NCBI GenBank assembly: GCA_964372215.1
Contig: CAYJQC010000011.1
Span: 62,001-126,000 of the forward strand
Length of the DNA stretch: 64,000 nt
Direction of reading: 5' to 3'
From: DAIMFL01 sp964372215
Lineage (GTDB): Bacteria; Pseudomonadota; Alphaproteobacteria; Dongiales; Dongiaceae
Shown: one piece after another, positions 17,066-25,576 of the stretch
How the letters are laid out: every line of letters starts with the position of its first letter
Numbering within the stretch: position 1 is the stretch's first letter
Notes under the pieces: generated by a model
What the model saw: the letters and a program-made list of their open reading frames with translations, nothing else
What the model was told of the DNA's origin: nothing
Databases searched by the model: none
Translations under genes and position numbers: made by a program

Positions 17066-18178
17066 ATGAAGATCACCAATGTCGAGGCGCTGTATCTGCG
17101 CCTGCCGAAAATCGAGGCCCGCACCGACAGCTCGCAGGACGCGCTGATCGTCAAGATCAGCACCGACGCCGGCGTCACCGGCTGGGGCGAGGTCGACGGC
17201 TGCCCGCATGTCGCCAAGGCGATCATCGAGGCGCCGATGTCGCACACCCTGGTCACCGGCCTGCGCGAGCTGCTGATCGGCGAGGATCCGCTGGAGATCG
17301 ACCGGCTGTGGCGCAAGATGTACCAGGGAACCCTGTATTACGGCCGCAACGGCGCGGTGATCCAGTCGATGGCCGGCATCGACCTGGCGCTGTGGGACAT
17401 CAAGGGCAAGGCGCTGGAGCAGCCGATCTGGAAGCTGATCGGCGGCGGCTATCGCAAGGAGCTCAGGGTCTATGCCAGCAACATGATGCAGTTCACCGCC
17501 GCGGCCACCGCGGACCGGGCCAGGGCGGCGGTCGACAAGGGCTACAGCGCGGTCAAGTTCGGCTGGGAGCCGTTCGGCCAGTCGCTGAAGACCGACATGG
17601 AGTACCTGGCGGCGATCCGCAGGGCGGTCGGCGACGAAGTCGACATCATGCTCGATGTCGGCCTGGTCTGGGACGCCAAGACGACGATCCAGCGCTGCAT
17701 CGCCTTCCGCGAGTTCAACCTGTTCTGGGTCGAGGAGCCGCTGCACCCCGACGACCTCGCGGGCTATGCCAAGGTGGCCGGCGCGGTCGAGACCCGGATC
17801 GCCGCCGGCGAGGAGGAATGCACCCTTGCCGGATTCGTCCGGCTGATGGACGAGGGCCGGATCGACCTGGCGCAGATCGATCTGACCCGCTGCGGCATGA
17901 CCCAGTCGCTGCGCATCGCCAGCGAGGCCCATCAGCGCGGCCTGCCGGTCGCCAACCACAACTTCACGACCGACATCAACACCGCCGCCTCGCTGCATTT
18001 TCTCGCGTCGGTGCCGAACGCCTTCGTCATGGAGTACTGCGTCGAGCCCGGCGAGATCTCGCGCTCGCTGGCCAAGGACCCGATCCGGATCGTCCACGGC
18101 GTCGCCAAGGTGCCGGATGCGCCGGGGCTCGGCGTCGAGCCCAACCCGGCGATCATCGAGAAGTATCTGGTGCGCTGA
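17066..18178 (+). CDS. Enolase superfamily (mandelate racemase/muconate lactonizing) enzyme
   Basis: This second acid-sugar dehydratase-like enzyme has 370 residues. Catalytic and metal residues are in place: Lys164 (AVKFGW), Asp197 (MLDVGL), Glu223 (VEEPL), Glu249 (AAGEEE), Asp272 (AQIDLTRCG) and His298 (ANHNFT). The barrel and capping domain have normal length. It differs clearly from the first enzyme in this cluster, so the two probably act on different isomers or successive substrates and are not duplicates. It starts 20 bp after the SDR gene. Its stop codon overlaps the next start (TGATG), which indicates translational coupling. Confidence 0.92.
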   Translation: MKITNVEALYLRLPKIEARTDSSQDALIVKISTDAGVTGWGEVDGCPHVAKAIIEAPMSHTLVTGLRELLIGEDPLEIDRLWRKMYQGTLYYGRNGAVIQSMAGIDLALWDIKGKALEQPIWKLIGGGYRKELRVYASNMMQFTAAATADRARAAVDKGYSAVKFGWEPFGQSLKTDMEYLAAIRRAVGDEVDIMLDVGLVWDAKTTIQRCIAFREFNLFWVEEPLHPDDLAGYAKVAGAVETRIAAGEEECTLAGFVRLMDEGRIDLAQIDLTRCGMTQSLRIASEAHQRGLPVANHNFTTDINTAASLHFLASVPNAFVMEYCVEPGEISRSLAKDPIRIVHGVAKVPDAPGLGVEPNPAIIEKYLVR

Positions 18179-19209
18179 TGACGACGGCGGCGGCGCCGGA
18201 GCGTTGGGCGATCGCCTGGCCGCATGGGTCGGCCAGCGTCCTGGCCACCGCCGGCATGCTCTGGGATTGCCGCTTCCGGCTCGACTCCGGCCGCTGGGTC
18301 GCGCCGTTCGCCCGGGCGCCCTGGGCCGAGGACGAGGACGCCCAAGGCAGTCCGGAAATGGGCGGCCAGCCCGGCCACATGCGCCGGCTGGGCGGCGAGT
18401 TCGTCTGCCTGCCGTTCGGCGTCGGCGGCCCGGTGCGCGCGCCGGCGCCCGGCTGGCAGGCGCTGCTCGACGGCCGCCTCAACACGTCGCCGCACGGCCC
18501 GGCGGCCGATGCCGACTGGCGGCTCGCCGCCGCGACCGGAACGAGCGTCGAGCTGGTGCTCGACTATCCCGGGGATCACGACGTAGCCCGCCTGACCCGG
18601 CGGATCGCCGCGGTTCCCGACCGGCCGGCGCTCGACCTGGAACTGGTGATCGAGGCGCGCCGCGACGGCGCCTGGCCGGTCGGCCTGCACCCGATCCTGG
18701 CGCTGCCCGAGCGGGCACGGGCGCTCCGCCTCGACGTCGAGTTCGAGATCGGGCTGACCTATCCCGGCATCGTCGAGCCGGGCGCCATGCTGACTCTGCC
18801 GGGGCTGGCGTTCAGCGACCTGGCCGCGGTGCCGGCGCCGGGCGGGACCGTCGACCTCACCCGCCTGCCGACGGGGGCACCGGCCGAGGACGTGGTGCAG
18901 CTCCTCGGGATCGGCGGCCCGGTCGGCATCGCCGACGAGGAGGCCGGATACCGCCTGTCCATCGAGTGGGACCGGGCGGTGCTGCCCGCCTGCCAGATCT
19001 GGATCAGCGACCGGGCGCTGACCGGCTTTCCCTGGGGCGGCCGGTTCCGCGGCCTTGGCATCGAGCCGACGGCGAGCGCCTTCGACCTGGCGCTGCCGGT
19101 GGCACGCGCCGCCAATCCGATCTCGGAACGCGGCTATTCGACGGTGCTGCGGCTCGAGCCCGGCAGGCCCCTGGCCATCCGCTACCGGATCGCGGCGGCG
19201 GCGCTTTGA
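18178..19209 (+). CDS. Galactose mutarotase-like (aldose 1-epimerase fold) protein
   Basis: This 343-residue protein is rich in beta strands and has motifs of the mutarotase fold: LGGEF near the N-terminus, GLHPIL in the middle, and GIEPTASAFD near the end, which resembles the substrate-binding glutamate region. No signal peptide or membrane segment is seen. The ATG overlaps the stop codon of the dehydratase gene, so it is the last gene of the acid-sugar operon. It probably interconverts anomers or lactone forms of the imported sugar. Assignment to an exact subfamily is uncertain, and it may be a non-catalytic sugar-binding relative. Confidence 0.65.
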   Translation: MTTAAAPERWAIAWPHGSASVLATAGMLWDCRFRLDSGRWVAPFARAPWAEDEDAQGSPEMGGQPGHMRRLGGEFVCLPFGVGGPVRAPAPGWQALLDGRLNTSPHGPAADADWRLAAATGTSVELVLDYPGDHDVARLTRRIAAVPDRPALDLELVIEARRDGAWPVGLHPILALPERARALRLDVEFEIGLTYPGIVEPGAMLTLPGLAFSDLAAVPAPGGTVDLTRLPTGAPAEDVVQLLGIGGPVGIADEEAGYRLSIEWDRAVLPACQIWISDRALTGFPWGGRFRGLGIEPTASAFDLALPVARAANPISERGYSTVLRLEPGRPLAIRYRIAAAAL

Positions 19210-19225
19210 ACGCCGGCCAGCGCGG

Positions 19226-21637
19226 TCAGGCGGCGCGCGCCGCCAGCGTGGCGCGCAGCGCCTCGGCCAGGGTCCGCTTGGTGAACGGCTTGCGCAGCAG
19301 CGCGCCGGTACCCGGCAACTCGCCGCTCAGGGTGACGTGATCGTCGGTGTAGCCCGACATGAACAGCACGCGAAGACCGGCGTGGTGTGCCAGCGCCGCC
19401 TCGGCCAGCTGGCGTCCGTTCATGCCCTTCGGCATCACCATGTCGGTGAGCAGCAGATCGATCTCGGGCCCCTGCTGCAGCACGGCGAGGGCGCTCGGAC
19501 CGTCCTCGGCCGTGGCCACCTCGTAGGCGAGCTGGACCAGGTGGTCTGCCAGCATGTCGCGGACCAGGGCGTCATCCTCGACCAGCAGGACGACCTGCCC
19601 GGCGCCAGTCGGCAACGGCTGCTGCCGGTCGGGCGCGGACAGCGGCCAAGTCTCGGCGGCGGCTCGCGGCAGCCGGATCTCGACCCGGGCGCCACGGCCC
19701 GGCTCGCTCTCGAGCCCGACCTGGCCGCCCGACTGCGCGACGAACCCGTAGACCATGCTGAGGCCGAGTCCGCTGCCCCTGCCGGCTTCCTTGGTGGTGA
19801 AGAACGGCTCGAAGGCGCGAGCCGCCACCTCGGCGCTCATGCCGATGCCATCGTCGATCACGGCTATCGCGGCGCAGTCGCCGGCCGCGGCGCCCGGCAT
19901 GCCGCCGTCGCCATCGCAGGTGCTGGCCAGGTTGCGGGTCTCGATCAGCAGGCGTCCGCCCGCGGCCATGGCGTCGCGGGCATTGATTGCGAGATTGAGC
20001 AGCGCCGTCTCCAGCTGCTCCCGGTCGGTCCGGACCGGGAACAGCCCCTGCTGCAGGGACAGCACGACCTCGATGTCCTCGCCGAGGGTGCGCAGCAGCA
20101 GCTGCTCCATGTCGCGGACGAGCTCGTTGATGTCCACGATTTCCAGTTGCCGCGGCTGGAAGCGGGAAAAGCCGAGCAGCCGGCGCACCAGCCCGGCGCC
20201 GCGATCGGCGGCCTCACGGGTAATCTGCAGCAATCGGTTCAGGCGGGCATCGTCCCCGGTTTCCTCGGCCAGCAGCTCGGTGGTTCCCAGGATGATGCAG
20301 AGCAGGTTGTTGAAGTCGTGGGCAATGCCGCCGGTGAGCTGGCCGATCGCTTGCATCTTCTGGGCCTGCCGCAGCTCGGTCTCGAGGCGGCGACGCTCGG
20401 TCAGGTCGAGCAGGATGCCGATGAACCCGAGGAAGCTGCCGTCCGGCGAGAAGCGCGGCGACCCGGTGTCGAGGAACCACCGATAGACGCCGTCGTGGCG
20501 ACGCAGGCGGTACTCGGCCTCGTAGGCGCGTGTCGCCTCTCCCGCCCGGCGGATCGCCGACACCGCGGAGTCGAGATCGTCGGGGTGCACGACCTGCTGC
20601 CAGCCATCGCCGATCTCGTCCTCGAGCTTGCGCCCGGTATAGGCCAGCCACTGGCTGTTGACGAACACCGTCTCGCCCGACGGATCGTCGACCCAGACCA
20701 GCCCCGGGATGCTGTCGGCGATGTTGCGGAAGCGCGATTCGCTTTCGTTCAGGGCCTGCTCGACCCGCTTGCGGGCGCTGATGTCGTGGACGACGACCAG
20801 GGCGGCCGGCCGGCCCTCGTATTCCATGCCGTAGGCGGCCACCAGCACGTCGAAGACGCGGCCGTCGCGGCTGACGTGGCGCCACTCGCCATGGTGGCGC
20901 CGGCCGCTTGCGAGTTCCTGAATCACGGTCATCAGGCGCGGCGTGTCCTGGGTCGACCGGATCTGCAGCAGCGTCATCTCGCGGAACTCGTCGTGGCTCC
21001 AGCCATAGAGCTCGACGGCGGCGTCGTTGACCTCGAGGAAGCGCAGGGTCTCGCGGTCGTAGACCCACATCGGGTTGGGATTCTTCTCGAACAGCGGCCG
21101 GAACCGCGCCTCGGCGTCGAGCGTGCGCTCGCGCAGCAGGCGACCGCTGCGCGCGGCGCGATAGGCGGTGAATTCGGCCGCCGCGGCCTGCGCCAAGGCC
21201 TGGAGCGCCCCGCGCGCCAGCTCCGAGAGCGGCGGCCGCGGGCGGGTGTCGGCGACGCACAGGGCGCCGAACATGCTGCCGTCGCCCACGATCAGAGGCG
21301 CCGCCGCGACGAAGCGGATGTGCGGCGCCGCATTGACCAGGGGATGACCGGCGAGCCGGTTATCGAGGGCCGCGTCGGAAACGCCGGCCGTGCCGCCGGC
21401 GGCGATGGCGTCGGCGCAGAGCCGGCGCAACTGGTCCGGATAGCGCAGCTCCAGGCCGATTCCGGCCTTGTGCCACTGCCCGTCCCCTTCGGTCAGCGTG
21501 ATGAACGCGATCGGCATCTCGAGCAGGCGCGCGGCGCTCCGCGCAAACTCGTAGAACACGGTTTCCGCGGCGCTGTTCAGGTTCGGAAGTTGGCGGGGCG
21601 CAGCCGGTCGCTGGCCCTCCGCTCCAGATGCCTCCAT
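19226..21637 (-). CDS. Hybrid sensor histidine kinase (GAF-PAS-PAS-HisKA-HATPase-REC)
   Basis: This 803-residue soluble sensor has no membrane segment, so it reads a cytosolic signal. Domains in order are: a GAF domain (about 25-165), two PAS domains (about 175-410), a HisKA dimerisation domain with phospho-accepting His440 in GGIAHDFNNLL, a HATPase domain, and a C-terminal receiver with phospho-acceptor Asp732 in LLTDMVMPKG. The HDFNNLL box is the one shared by many hybrid kinases of alphaproteobacteria. It has no dedicated partner adjacent. The FixJ-like regulators upstream are the nearest candidates. A GTACGTA motif lies in the 125-bp gap in front. Confidence 0.94.
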   Translation of the reverse strand: MEASGAEGQRPAAPRQLPNLNSAAETVFYEFARSAARLLEMPIAFITLTEGDGQWHKAGIGLELRYPDQLRRLCADAIAAGGTAGVSDAALDNRLAGHPLVNAAPHIRFVAAAPLIVGDGSMFGALCVADTRPRPPLSELARGALQALAQAAAAEFTAYRAARSGRLLRERTLDAEARFRPLFEKNPNPMWVYDRETLRFLEVNDAAVELYGWSHDEFREMTLLQIRSTQDTPRLMTVIQELASGRRHHGEWRHVSRDGRVFDVLVAAYGMEYEGRPAALVVVHDISARKRVEQALNESESRFRNIADSIPGLVWVDDPSGETVFVNSQWLAYTGRKLEDEIGDGWQQVVHPDDLDSAVSAIRRAGEATRAYEAEYRLRRHDGVYRWFLDTGSPRFSPDGSFLGFIGILLDLTERRRLETELRQAQKMQAIGQLTGGIAHDFNNLLCIILGTTELLAEETGDDARLNRLLQITREAADRGAGLVRRLLGFSRFQPRQLEIVDINELVRDMEQLLLRTLGEDIEVVLSLQQGLFPVRTDREQLETALLNLAINARDAMAAGGRLLIETRNLASTCDGDGGMPGAAAGDCAAIAVIDDGIGMSAEVAARAFEPFFTTKEAGRGSGLGLSMVYGFVAQSGGQVGLESEPGRGARVEIRLPRAAAETWPLSAPDRQQPLPTGAGQVVLLVEDDALVRDMLADHLVQLAYEVATAEDGPSALAVLQQGPEIDLLLTDMVMPKGMNGRQLAEAALAHHAGLRVLFMSGYTDDHVTLSGELPGTGALLRKPFTKRTLAEALRATLAARAA

Positions 21638-21739
21638 ATCGGTGACGAATCCTGTGCCGTGAGGTCGCTCTAGGTCACCATCGCGCGGTTGCCGGGGCGT
21701 TAACTTTCCCGGCGGCTATCCATCAGGCTTAGTCACCCT

Positions 21740-21746
21740 GTACGTA
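21740..21746. promoter_or_regulatory. GTACGTA motif, copy in front of the hybrid kinase gene
   Basis: This is one of three GTACGTA sites that all lie in gaps of the two-component block (others at 25555 and 27169). The TACGTA core is palindromic. It resembles the kind of half-site bound by NarL/FixJ-type regulators, and a gene for such a regulator lies in the same block. The role is inferred only from recurrence and position. Confidence 0.3.
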
Positions 21747-21762
21747 TGTCTCGCGGCACTGG

Positions 21763-23850
21763 TTACTTTGCGGCCTCGGCGGAGCCGTCCGCTGCCGGCC
21801 GCAGGGTGAAGTGGAAGGTCATGCCGCCGTCGTCGTTGCGGGTCGCCCACAGGCGGCCCTGATGGGCCTCGATGATCGAGCGGCAGATCGTGAGGCCGAT
21901 GCCCATGCCGGTGTCCTTGGTGCTCACCACCGGCTTGAACAGCCGCTGCTCCACCTCGGGCGACAGTCCCGGGCCGGTATCGCTGATCGCGACCTCGACG
22001 TCGCCGTCGCTCGCCCGGGTCTCGATGGCGAGCATGCGCCGATTCGTGCCGGACATCGCCTCGACCGCGTTGCGCACCAAATTCAGCACGACCTGCTGGA
22101 TCTGGATGCGGTTGATCAACACCGGCGGCAGGGCCGGCGCATAGCGCCGCCGGACGGTGACCGCCGCCGCGGCGGGGCCGAGCAGGGCGCTCGCCACCGC
22201 GTCCTCGAGCACGTCGTTGGCATTCTCCGGAGCCCGCACGGTGCGGCCCTTCTCGACGATGTCGCGCAGTCCCGAAATGATCGCCGCCGCCCGGTCGACC
22301 TGGGCGACCGCCAGGTCGATGTAGCCGTAGACCTTTTCCGGCGTGCGTCCGCCGCCGCCGCGCAGCATCCGGCGGCAGGCCTGCACGTAATTGCCGATCG
22401 CCGCCAGCGGCTGGTTGAGCTCGTGGGTGAGCGCCGAGGACAGCTGCGCCACCGCGCTGCGGCGCGAGACGTCGAGCAGCTCGGCCTGCAGGTCGCGCAG
22501 CCGGATCTCGCGTTCGCGCAACGCCGCCTCGGTCCGGCGGCGGGCGGCGACGAAGCCGATCGCGATCAGCACCGCGTAGACGACCGCGGCGGCGACCGCC
22601 GGGAATGCGCCGTCGACGAGTGTCAGGGCCGCCGCATAGGCGATCCAGCTTCCGGCCAGCAGGGCTGCGAAGCCGGCCGCGCAGAATACGAGCAGCTGCC
22701 GTGTCGACAGCCGCGGCTGCAGGAAGATGACGGCCAGGCCGAAGGCGACCAGTGCGGCCAGTTCGCCCAGGGTCGCCAGCGGGCTGCGGGTCAGCACGCC
22801 GCCGGAGAGCAGGCTGTCGAGCAGCTGAGCATGGATGTCGATGCCGGGCATCAGGATGCCGAGCGGGGTCGCATGCAGGTCCATGAGTCCGGCCGCGGTC
22901 GAGCCGATCAGCACCAGCTTGCCGCGCAGGCGGCCGGGCGCGACGCCGCCGGCCATCAGCCGCGCGGCAGAGATGTAGCGGCCGGAATCGCTCGGGGCGT
23001 AGTGCATCCAGATCCGGCCCTGGCTGTCGGTCGGCACCGCGCCGGTCCCGACCGAGACCCAGTCGATGCCATGGCCGGTGGTGTGGATGGCCAGTACGGG
23101 GCTGTCCTGGGCGGCGCGCAGCATCTCGAGCGCCAGGGTCGGCAGCACCGCGCCGCCGACCTCGATCGCCGCCGGCACGCGCCGGAGCACGCCGTCGGGC
23201 TCGAGCGGCAGGCTGACCACGCCGGTCCCGGCGCTGGCCTCGGTCAGCAGGTCGAGATTCCGCACCAGCCCTGGAAACCGGGGCAGGAAGGGGCGCGGGT
23301 CGCCACCGATCTCGGCCAATGGCGGGGCCTGCAGCAGGCCAGGATCCGCGCCCGCCACGCCGTTCATGTCGATCGCGGCACCGAGCACCACCGGCAGCCG
23401 GGCAAAGCTTTCGGCCAGCACCCGATCGCCGTCCGGCAGGGCTTCGAGAGTCCGGCGCAACGCCGGATCGATCGTCGGAAGCAGTTGCGCCAGGACGCTT
23501 CCGGGATTCAAGCGGTCGCGCTCTGGAAACAGGATGCCGAGGCCGACCAGCCGGGCGTCGGCCAGGGCGACGGCGTCGACCAGCCGGGCGACCAGGCTGC
23601 GCGGCCAGGGCCACTGGCCATGGCGGGTGAGCGACGCGTCGTCGATGTCGACCACCACCACCGATCCGCCATCGGCCGCGCGCGGCTGGAGCCGCTGATA
23701 GAGGTCGAACAGCGTGAGCCGAAGGGTCGCGACCGGGGTCGGGTCGAGCAGCCGGAGCAGGAGCAGCAGGCCAAGCACCAGCAGTGCCGCGCGCCGGCCT
23801 GCCGGCGGCGGGGCGGGGCGGCTGTCGGCTGGTCGAGCGGCCTCGGACAT
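21763..23850 (-). CDS. CHASE2-domain sensor histidine kinase
   Basis: This 695-residue membrane kinase starts with a membrane segment (LLVLGLLLLLRLL near residues 27-39), followed by a large extracytoplasmic CHASE2 domain (about 55-345, with DIDDASL and a VLIGSTAAGLMD ending). Three closely spaced membrane segments follow (about 360-440), then a coiled coil, the phosphorylation domain with His476 in LTHELNQPL, and a HATPase domain. The ELNQPL box places it with FixL/DctB-like kinases, which pair with FixJ-type regulators such as the one at 25577. It is the last gene of a minus-strand row that includes OmpA and FecR proteins, so it probably senses an envelope signal. Confidence 0.93.
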   Translation of the reverse strand: MSEAARPADSRPAPPPAGRRAALLVLGLLLLLRLLDPTPVATLRLTLFDLYQRLQPRAADGGSVVVVDIDDASLTRHGQWPWPRSLVARLVDAVALADARLVGLGILFPERDRLNPGSVLAQLLPTIDPALRRTLEALPDGDRVLAESFARLPVVLGAAIDMNGVAGADPGLLQAPPLAEIGGDPRPFLPRFPGLVRNLDLLTEASAGTGVVSLPLEPDGVLRRVPAAIEVGGAVLPTLALEMLRAAQDSPVLAIHTTGHGIDWVSVGTGAVPTDSQGRIWMHYAPSDSGRYISAARLMAGGVAPGRLRGKLVLIGSTAAGLMDLHATPLGILMPGIDIHAQLLDSLLSGGVLTRSPLATLGELAALVAFGLAVIFLQPRLSTRQLLVFCAAGFAALLAGSWIAYAAALTLVDGAFPAVAAAVVYAVLIAIGFVAARRRTEAALREREIRLRDLQAELLDVSRRSAVAQLSSALTHELNQPLAAIGNYVQACRRMLRGGGGRTPEKVYGYIDLAVAQVDRAAAIISGLRDIVEKGRTVRAPENANDVLEDAVASALLGPAAAAVTVRRRYAPALPPVLINRIQIQQVVLNLVRNAVEAMSGTNRRMLAIETRASDGDVEVAISDTGPGLSPEVEQRLFKPVVSTKDTGMGIGLTICRSIIEAHQGRLWATRNDDGGMTFHFTLRPAADGSAEAAK

Positions 23851-23911
23851 CGGGCTGCGGCGCGGTCTGGGCGGCCGCTCCCCGGAGCGGTGCGGGCGCG
23901 CGACGACGATC

Positions 23912-24562
23912 CTAGCGGATGATCACTTCGACACGCCGATTGCGCGGCTCGTCGACGTTGTCGGGGGTCGGGATCAACGGGTTGTTCTCGCCATGCGAGG
24001 TAACCTCGATGCGGTCGAGCGTGAGGCCGGCGGCCACCAGCCGGTCGCGCACCGCTTCGGCGCGGCTCAACGACAGTTGCATGTTGTATGCCGGTGCGCC
24101 GGTACGGTCGGCATGACCGGTCACCGACACGTCCGGCGCGGCGCGGGCCGCCACGGCCGCGATGATGTCGGGCAGCAGCGCCGCCGATTCCGGCACCAGT
24201 TCGGTGCCGCCTGAGACGAAATACAGGGTGAAGACCTGCGGCGCCGCGGGCTGCGCGGCCAGCGCCTCGCCGAAGGACTTCTGGATCTCCTCCAGCGAGA
24301 TCTCGAAGGGCTCGATCGGCGGCTGCCCGGCGCGGTTGAGGCCGGTCGCCTCGCGCGCCGCATCGAGCGTCTGGGTGCCCGCCGCGCTGGTGACTTCGAC
24401 GCGGCCGACGCTGCCGTCCTCGTTGTCGAGCAGCACCACCAGGTTGTCGGGGGTGCCGCAGGCGGCGAGCAGGGACAGCGACACCAGCAGCGCGGCGAGG
24501 CGCAGCAGCCGCGACAGGCCGGCATGCGGCGGACGGAACGGCAGGGCGTTGCGGCGGATCAT
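23912..24562 (-). CDS. OmpA-family peptidoglycan-binding lipoprotein
   Basis: This 216-residue protein has a lipoprotein signal (hydrophobic LAALLVSLSLL, then AACG at the lipobox), so it should be anchored to the outer membrane by the lipidated cysteine. The C-terminal OmpA-like domain covers about 105-216. It carries the family pattern VTGHADRTG, LSLSRAEAVRDRL and the final NRRVEV that bind diaminopimelate in peptidoglycan. The start overlaps the stop codon of the FecR-domain gene (ATGA), so the two are co-translated. In this cluster it could tether the sensing system to the cell wall. Confidence 0.92.
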   Translation of the reverse strand: MIRRNALPFRPPHAGLSRLLRLAALLVSLSLLAACGTPDNLVVLLDNEDGSVGRVEVTSAAGTQTLDAAREATGLNRAGQPPIEPFEISLEEIQKSFGEALAAQPAAPQVFTLYFVSGGTELVPESAALLPDIIAAVAARAAPDVSVTGHADRTGAPAYNMQLSLSRAEAVRDRLVAAGLTLDRIEVTSHGENNPLIPTPDNVDEPRNRRVEVIIR

Positions 24563-25011
24563 GGCGCCTGATCCTCGACCCGGACCAGGAAGCGCGTGCC
24601 GCGCACGGCGATCGTCGCCACCGGCGTCTCCAGCGATACCGGCTCCGACGACAGCTTGGCGATGACCCCGGATATGTACAGCAGCGTGCCGCGGGTGAGC
24701 CGGGCGACGAAGCCGAGCTGGTTCTCGCTCGGCACGAACTCGAAGTGCTTGAGGACGAGTTCGGTGGAATTGCCCATCGACAGGCGCGTGCTGTCCTTGA
24801 GGGTCAGGCCGACGGCGCCGTCCTTGCCGGTCGCGAGGGAATCGCTGCGATAGACGGCCGCACCCGGTTCGAGTGCGATCCGCAACTCGCCGCGCTGGAC
24901 ATAGGCTTCACCCTCCACGGTCTTGACGTAGCCGATCGCCGCCTCGTCCTGCGCTGCTGCCGGCCCGCCGGCCGCCAGCAGCGCGGCCAAGATGATCATC
25001 CACCCGCGCAT
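24559..25011 (-). CDS. FecR-domain periplasmic protein
   Basis: This 150-residue exported protein has a signal peptide (MRGWMIILAALLAAGGPAAAQ) cleaved near residue 21. The rest is almost entirely one FecR domain, with GEAYVQRG, a DSTRLSMGNSTEL strand pair and the closing TPVATIAVRGTRF motif. Unlike true FecR it has no cytoplasmic part or membrane helix, so it is a free periplasmic domain. It is translationally coupled to the OmpA lipoprotein gene. Such short FecR proteins are thought to bind envelope components. The context suggests a sensor accessory for the CHASE2 kinase. The ATG at 25011 is preferred over an upstream in-frame start because of the signal peptide. Confidence 0.9.
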   Translation of the reverse strand: MRGWMIILAALLAAGGPAAAQDEAAIGYVKTVEGEAYVQRGELRIALEPGAAVYRSDSLATGKDGAVGLTLKDSTRLSMGNSTELVLKHFEFVPSENQLGFVARLTRGTLLYISGVIAKLSSEPVSLETPVATIAVRGTRFLVRVEDQAP

Positions 25012-25123
25012 GCTCGCCCCCTCTGCGGAACTGGTCGACGAGAAGTGGTTCGTTCCCTGCGCCAAGCTAGTTGGCGGAGGGCCCGGGATCAATGGCAATG
25101 ACGCCCTTGCGGGCCGCCGGGCG

Positions 25124-25513
25124 TCAGGCGCCGGCCGGTGCGCTATCCCGGGCCAGGGCACGGTCGATGCTTTCGAGCAGCCGGTGTTCGCGCAACGGCT
25201 TCTCGAGCAGCGCCGCCGCGCCGGCATCGGCCGCCCGGGCGCGGCTCCCCGCATCGAATCGCCCGCTGATCAGGATGACCGGGGTCGACGCCCCCTGGGC
25301 GCGCAGCCGCTCGATGACCTGGATTCCGTCCAGGCCGGGCAGGTGCAGGTCGACGACCATGCAGGCGCCGACGGATGGCGTATCGAAGAACGCCTCGCCG
25401 CTCGGGAACACCTGGATGCAGTGGCCGGCCGCCTCGAGCAGCGCCTGCAGCGAGTGGCGGACCGCCTCGTCGTCGTCGACGATGACAATGATCGGCGAGC
25501 TATTCATGCTCAT
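25124..25513 (-). CDS. Single-domain response regulator (FixJ-type receiver)
   Basis: This 129-residue protein consists only of a receiver domain. The acidic pocket is VDDDEAV, the phospho-acceptor is Asp55 in VVDLHLPG, and the conserved lysine is in LLEKPL. There is no output domain, so it may relay phosphate, act as a sink, or compete with the FixJ-type regulator encoded 64 bp upstream on the same strand. The start at 25513 or two codons inside are both possible. It lies between the regulator gene and the FecR-OmpA-kinase genes, consistent with one signalling operon. Confidence 0.92.
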   Translation of the reverse strand: MSMNSSPIIVIVDDDEAVRHSLQALLEAAGHCIQVFPSGEAFFDTPSVGACMVVDLHLPGLDGIQVIERLRAQGASTPVILISGRFDAGSRARAADAGAAALLEKPLREHRLLESIDRALARDSAPAGA

Positions 25514-25554
25514 CCAAACTATCGGGACCGGGGTGGTTTCCCCAATCCGGAATT

Positions 25555-25561
25555 GTACGTA
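25555..25561. promoter_or_regulatory. GTACGTA motif, copy between two regulator genes
   Basis: This is the second GTACGTA site of the block, 42 bp upstream of the single-domain receiver gene. Its flanks read ATT before and GC after, which is close to the copy at 27169 (TTA before, GC after). It could be a binding site for the FixJ-type regulator encoded just upstream. The evidence is recurrence only. Confidence 0.3.
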
Positions 25562-25576
25562 GCGGGGCGGCCCGGC

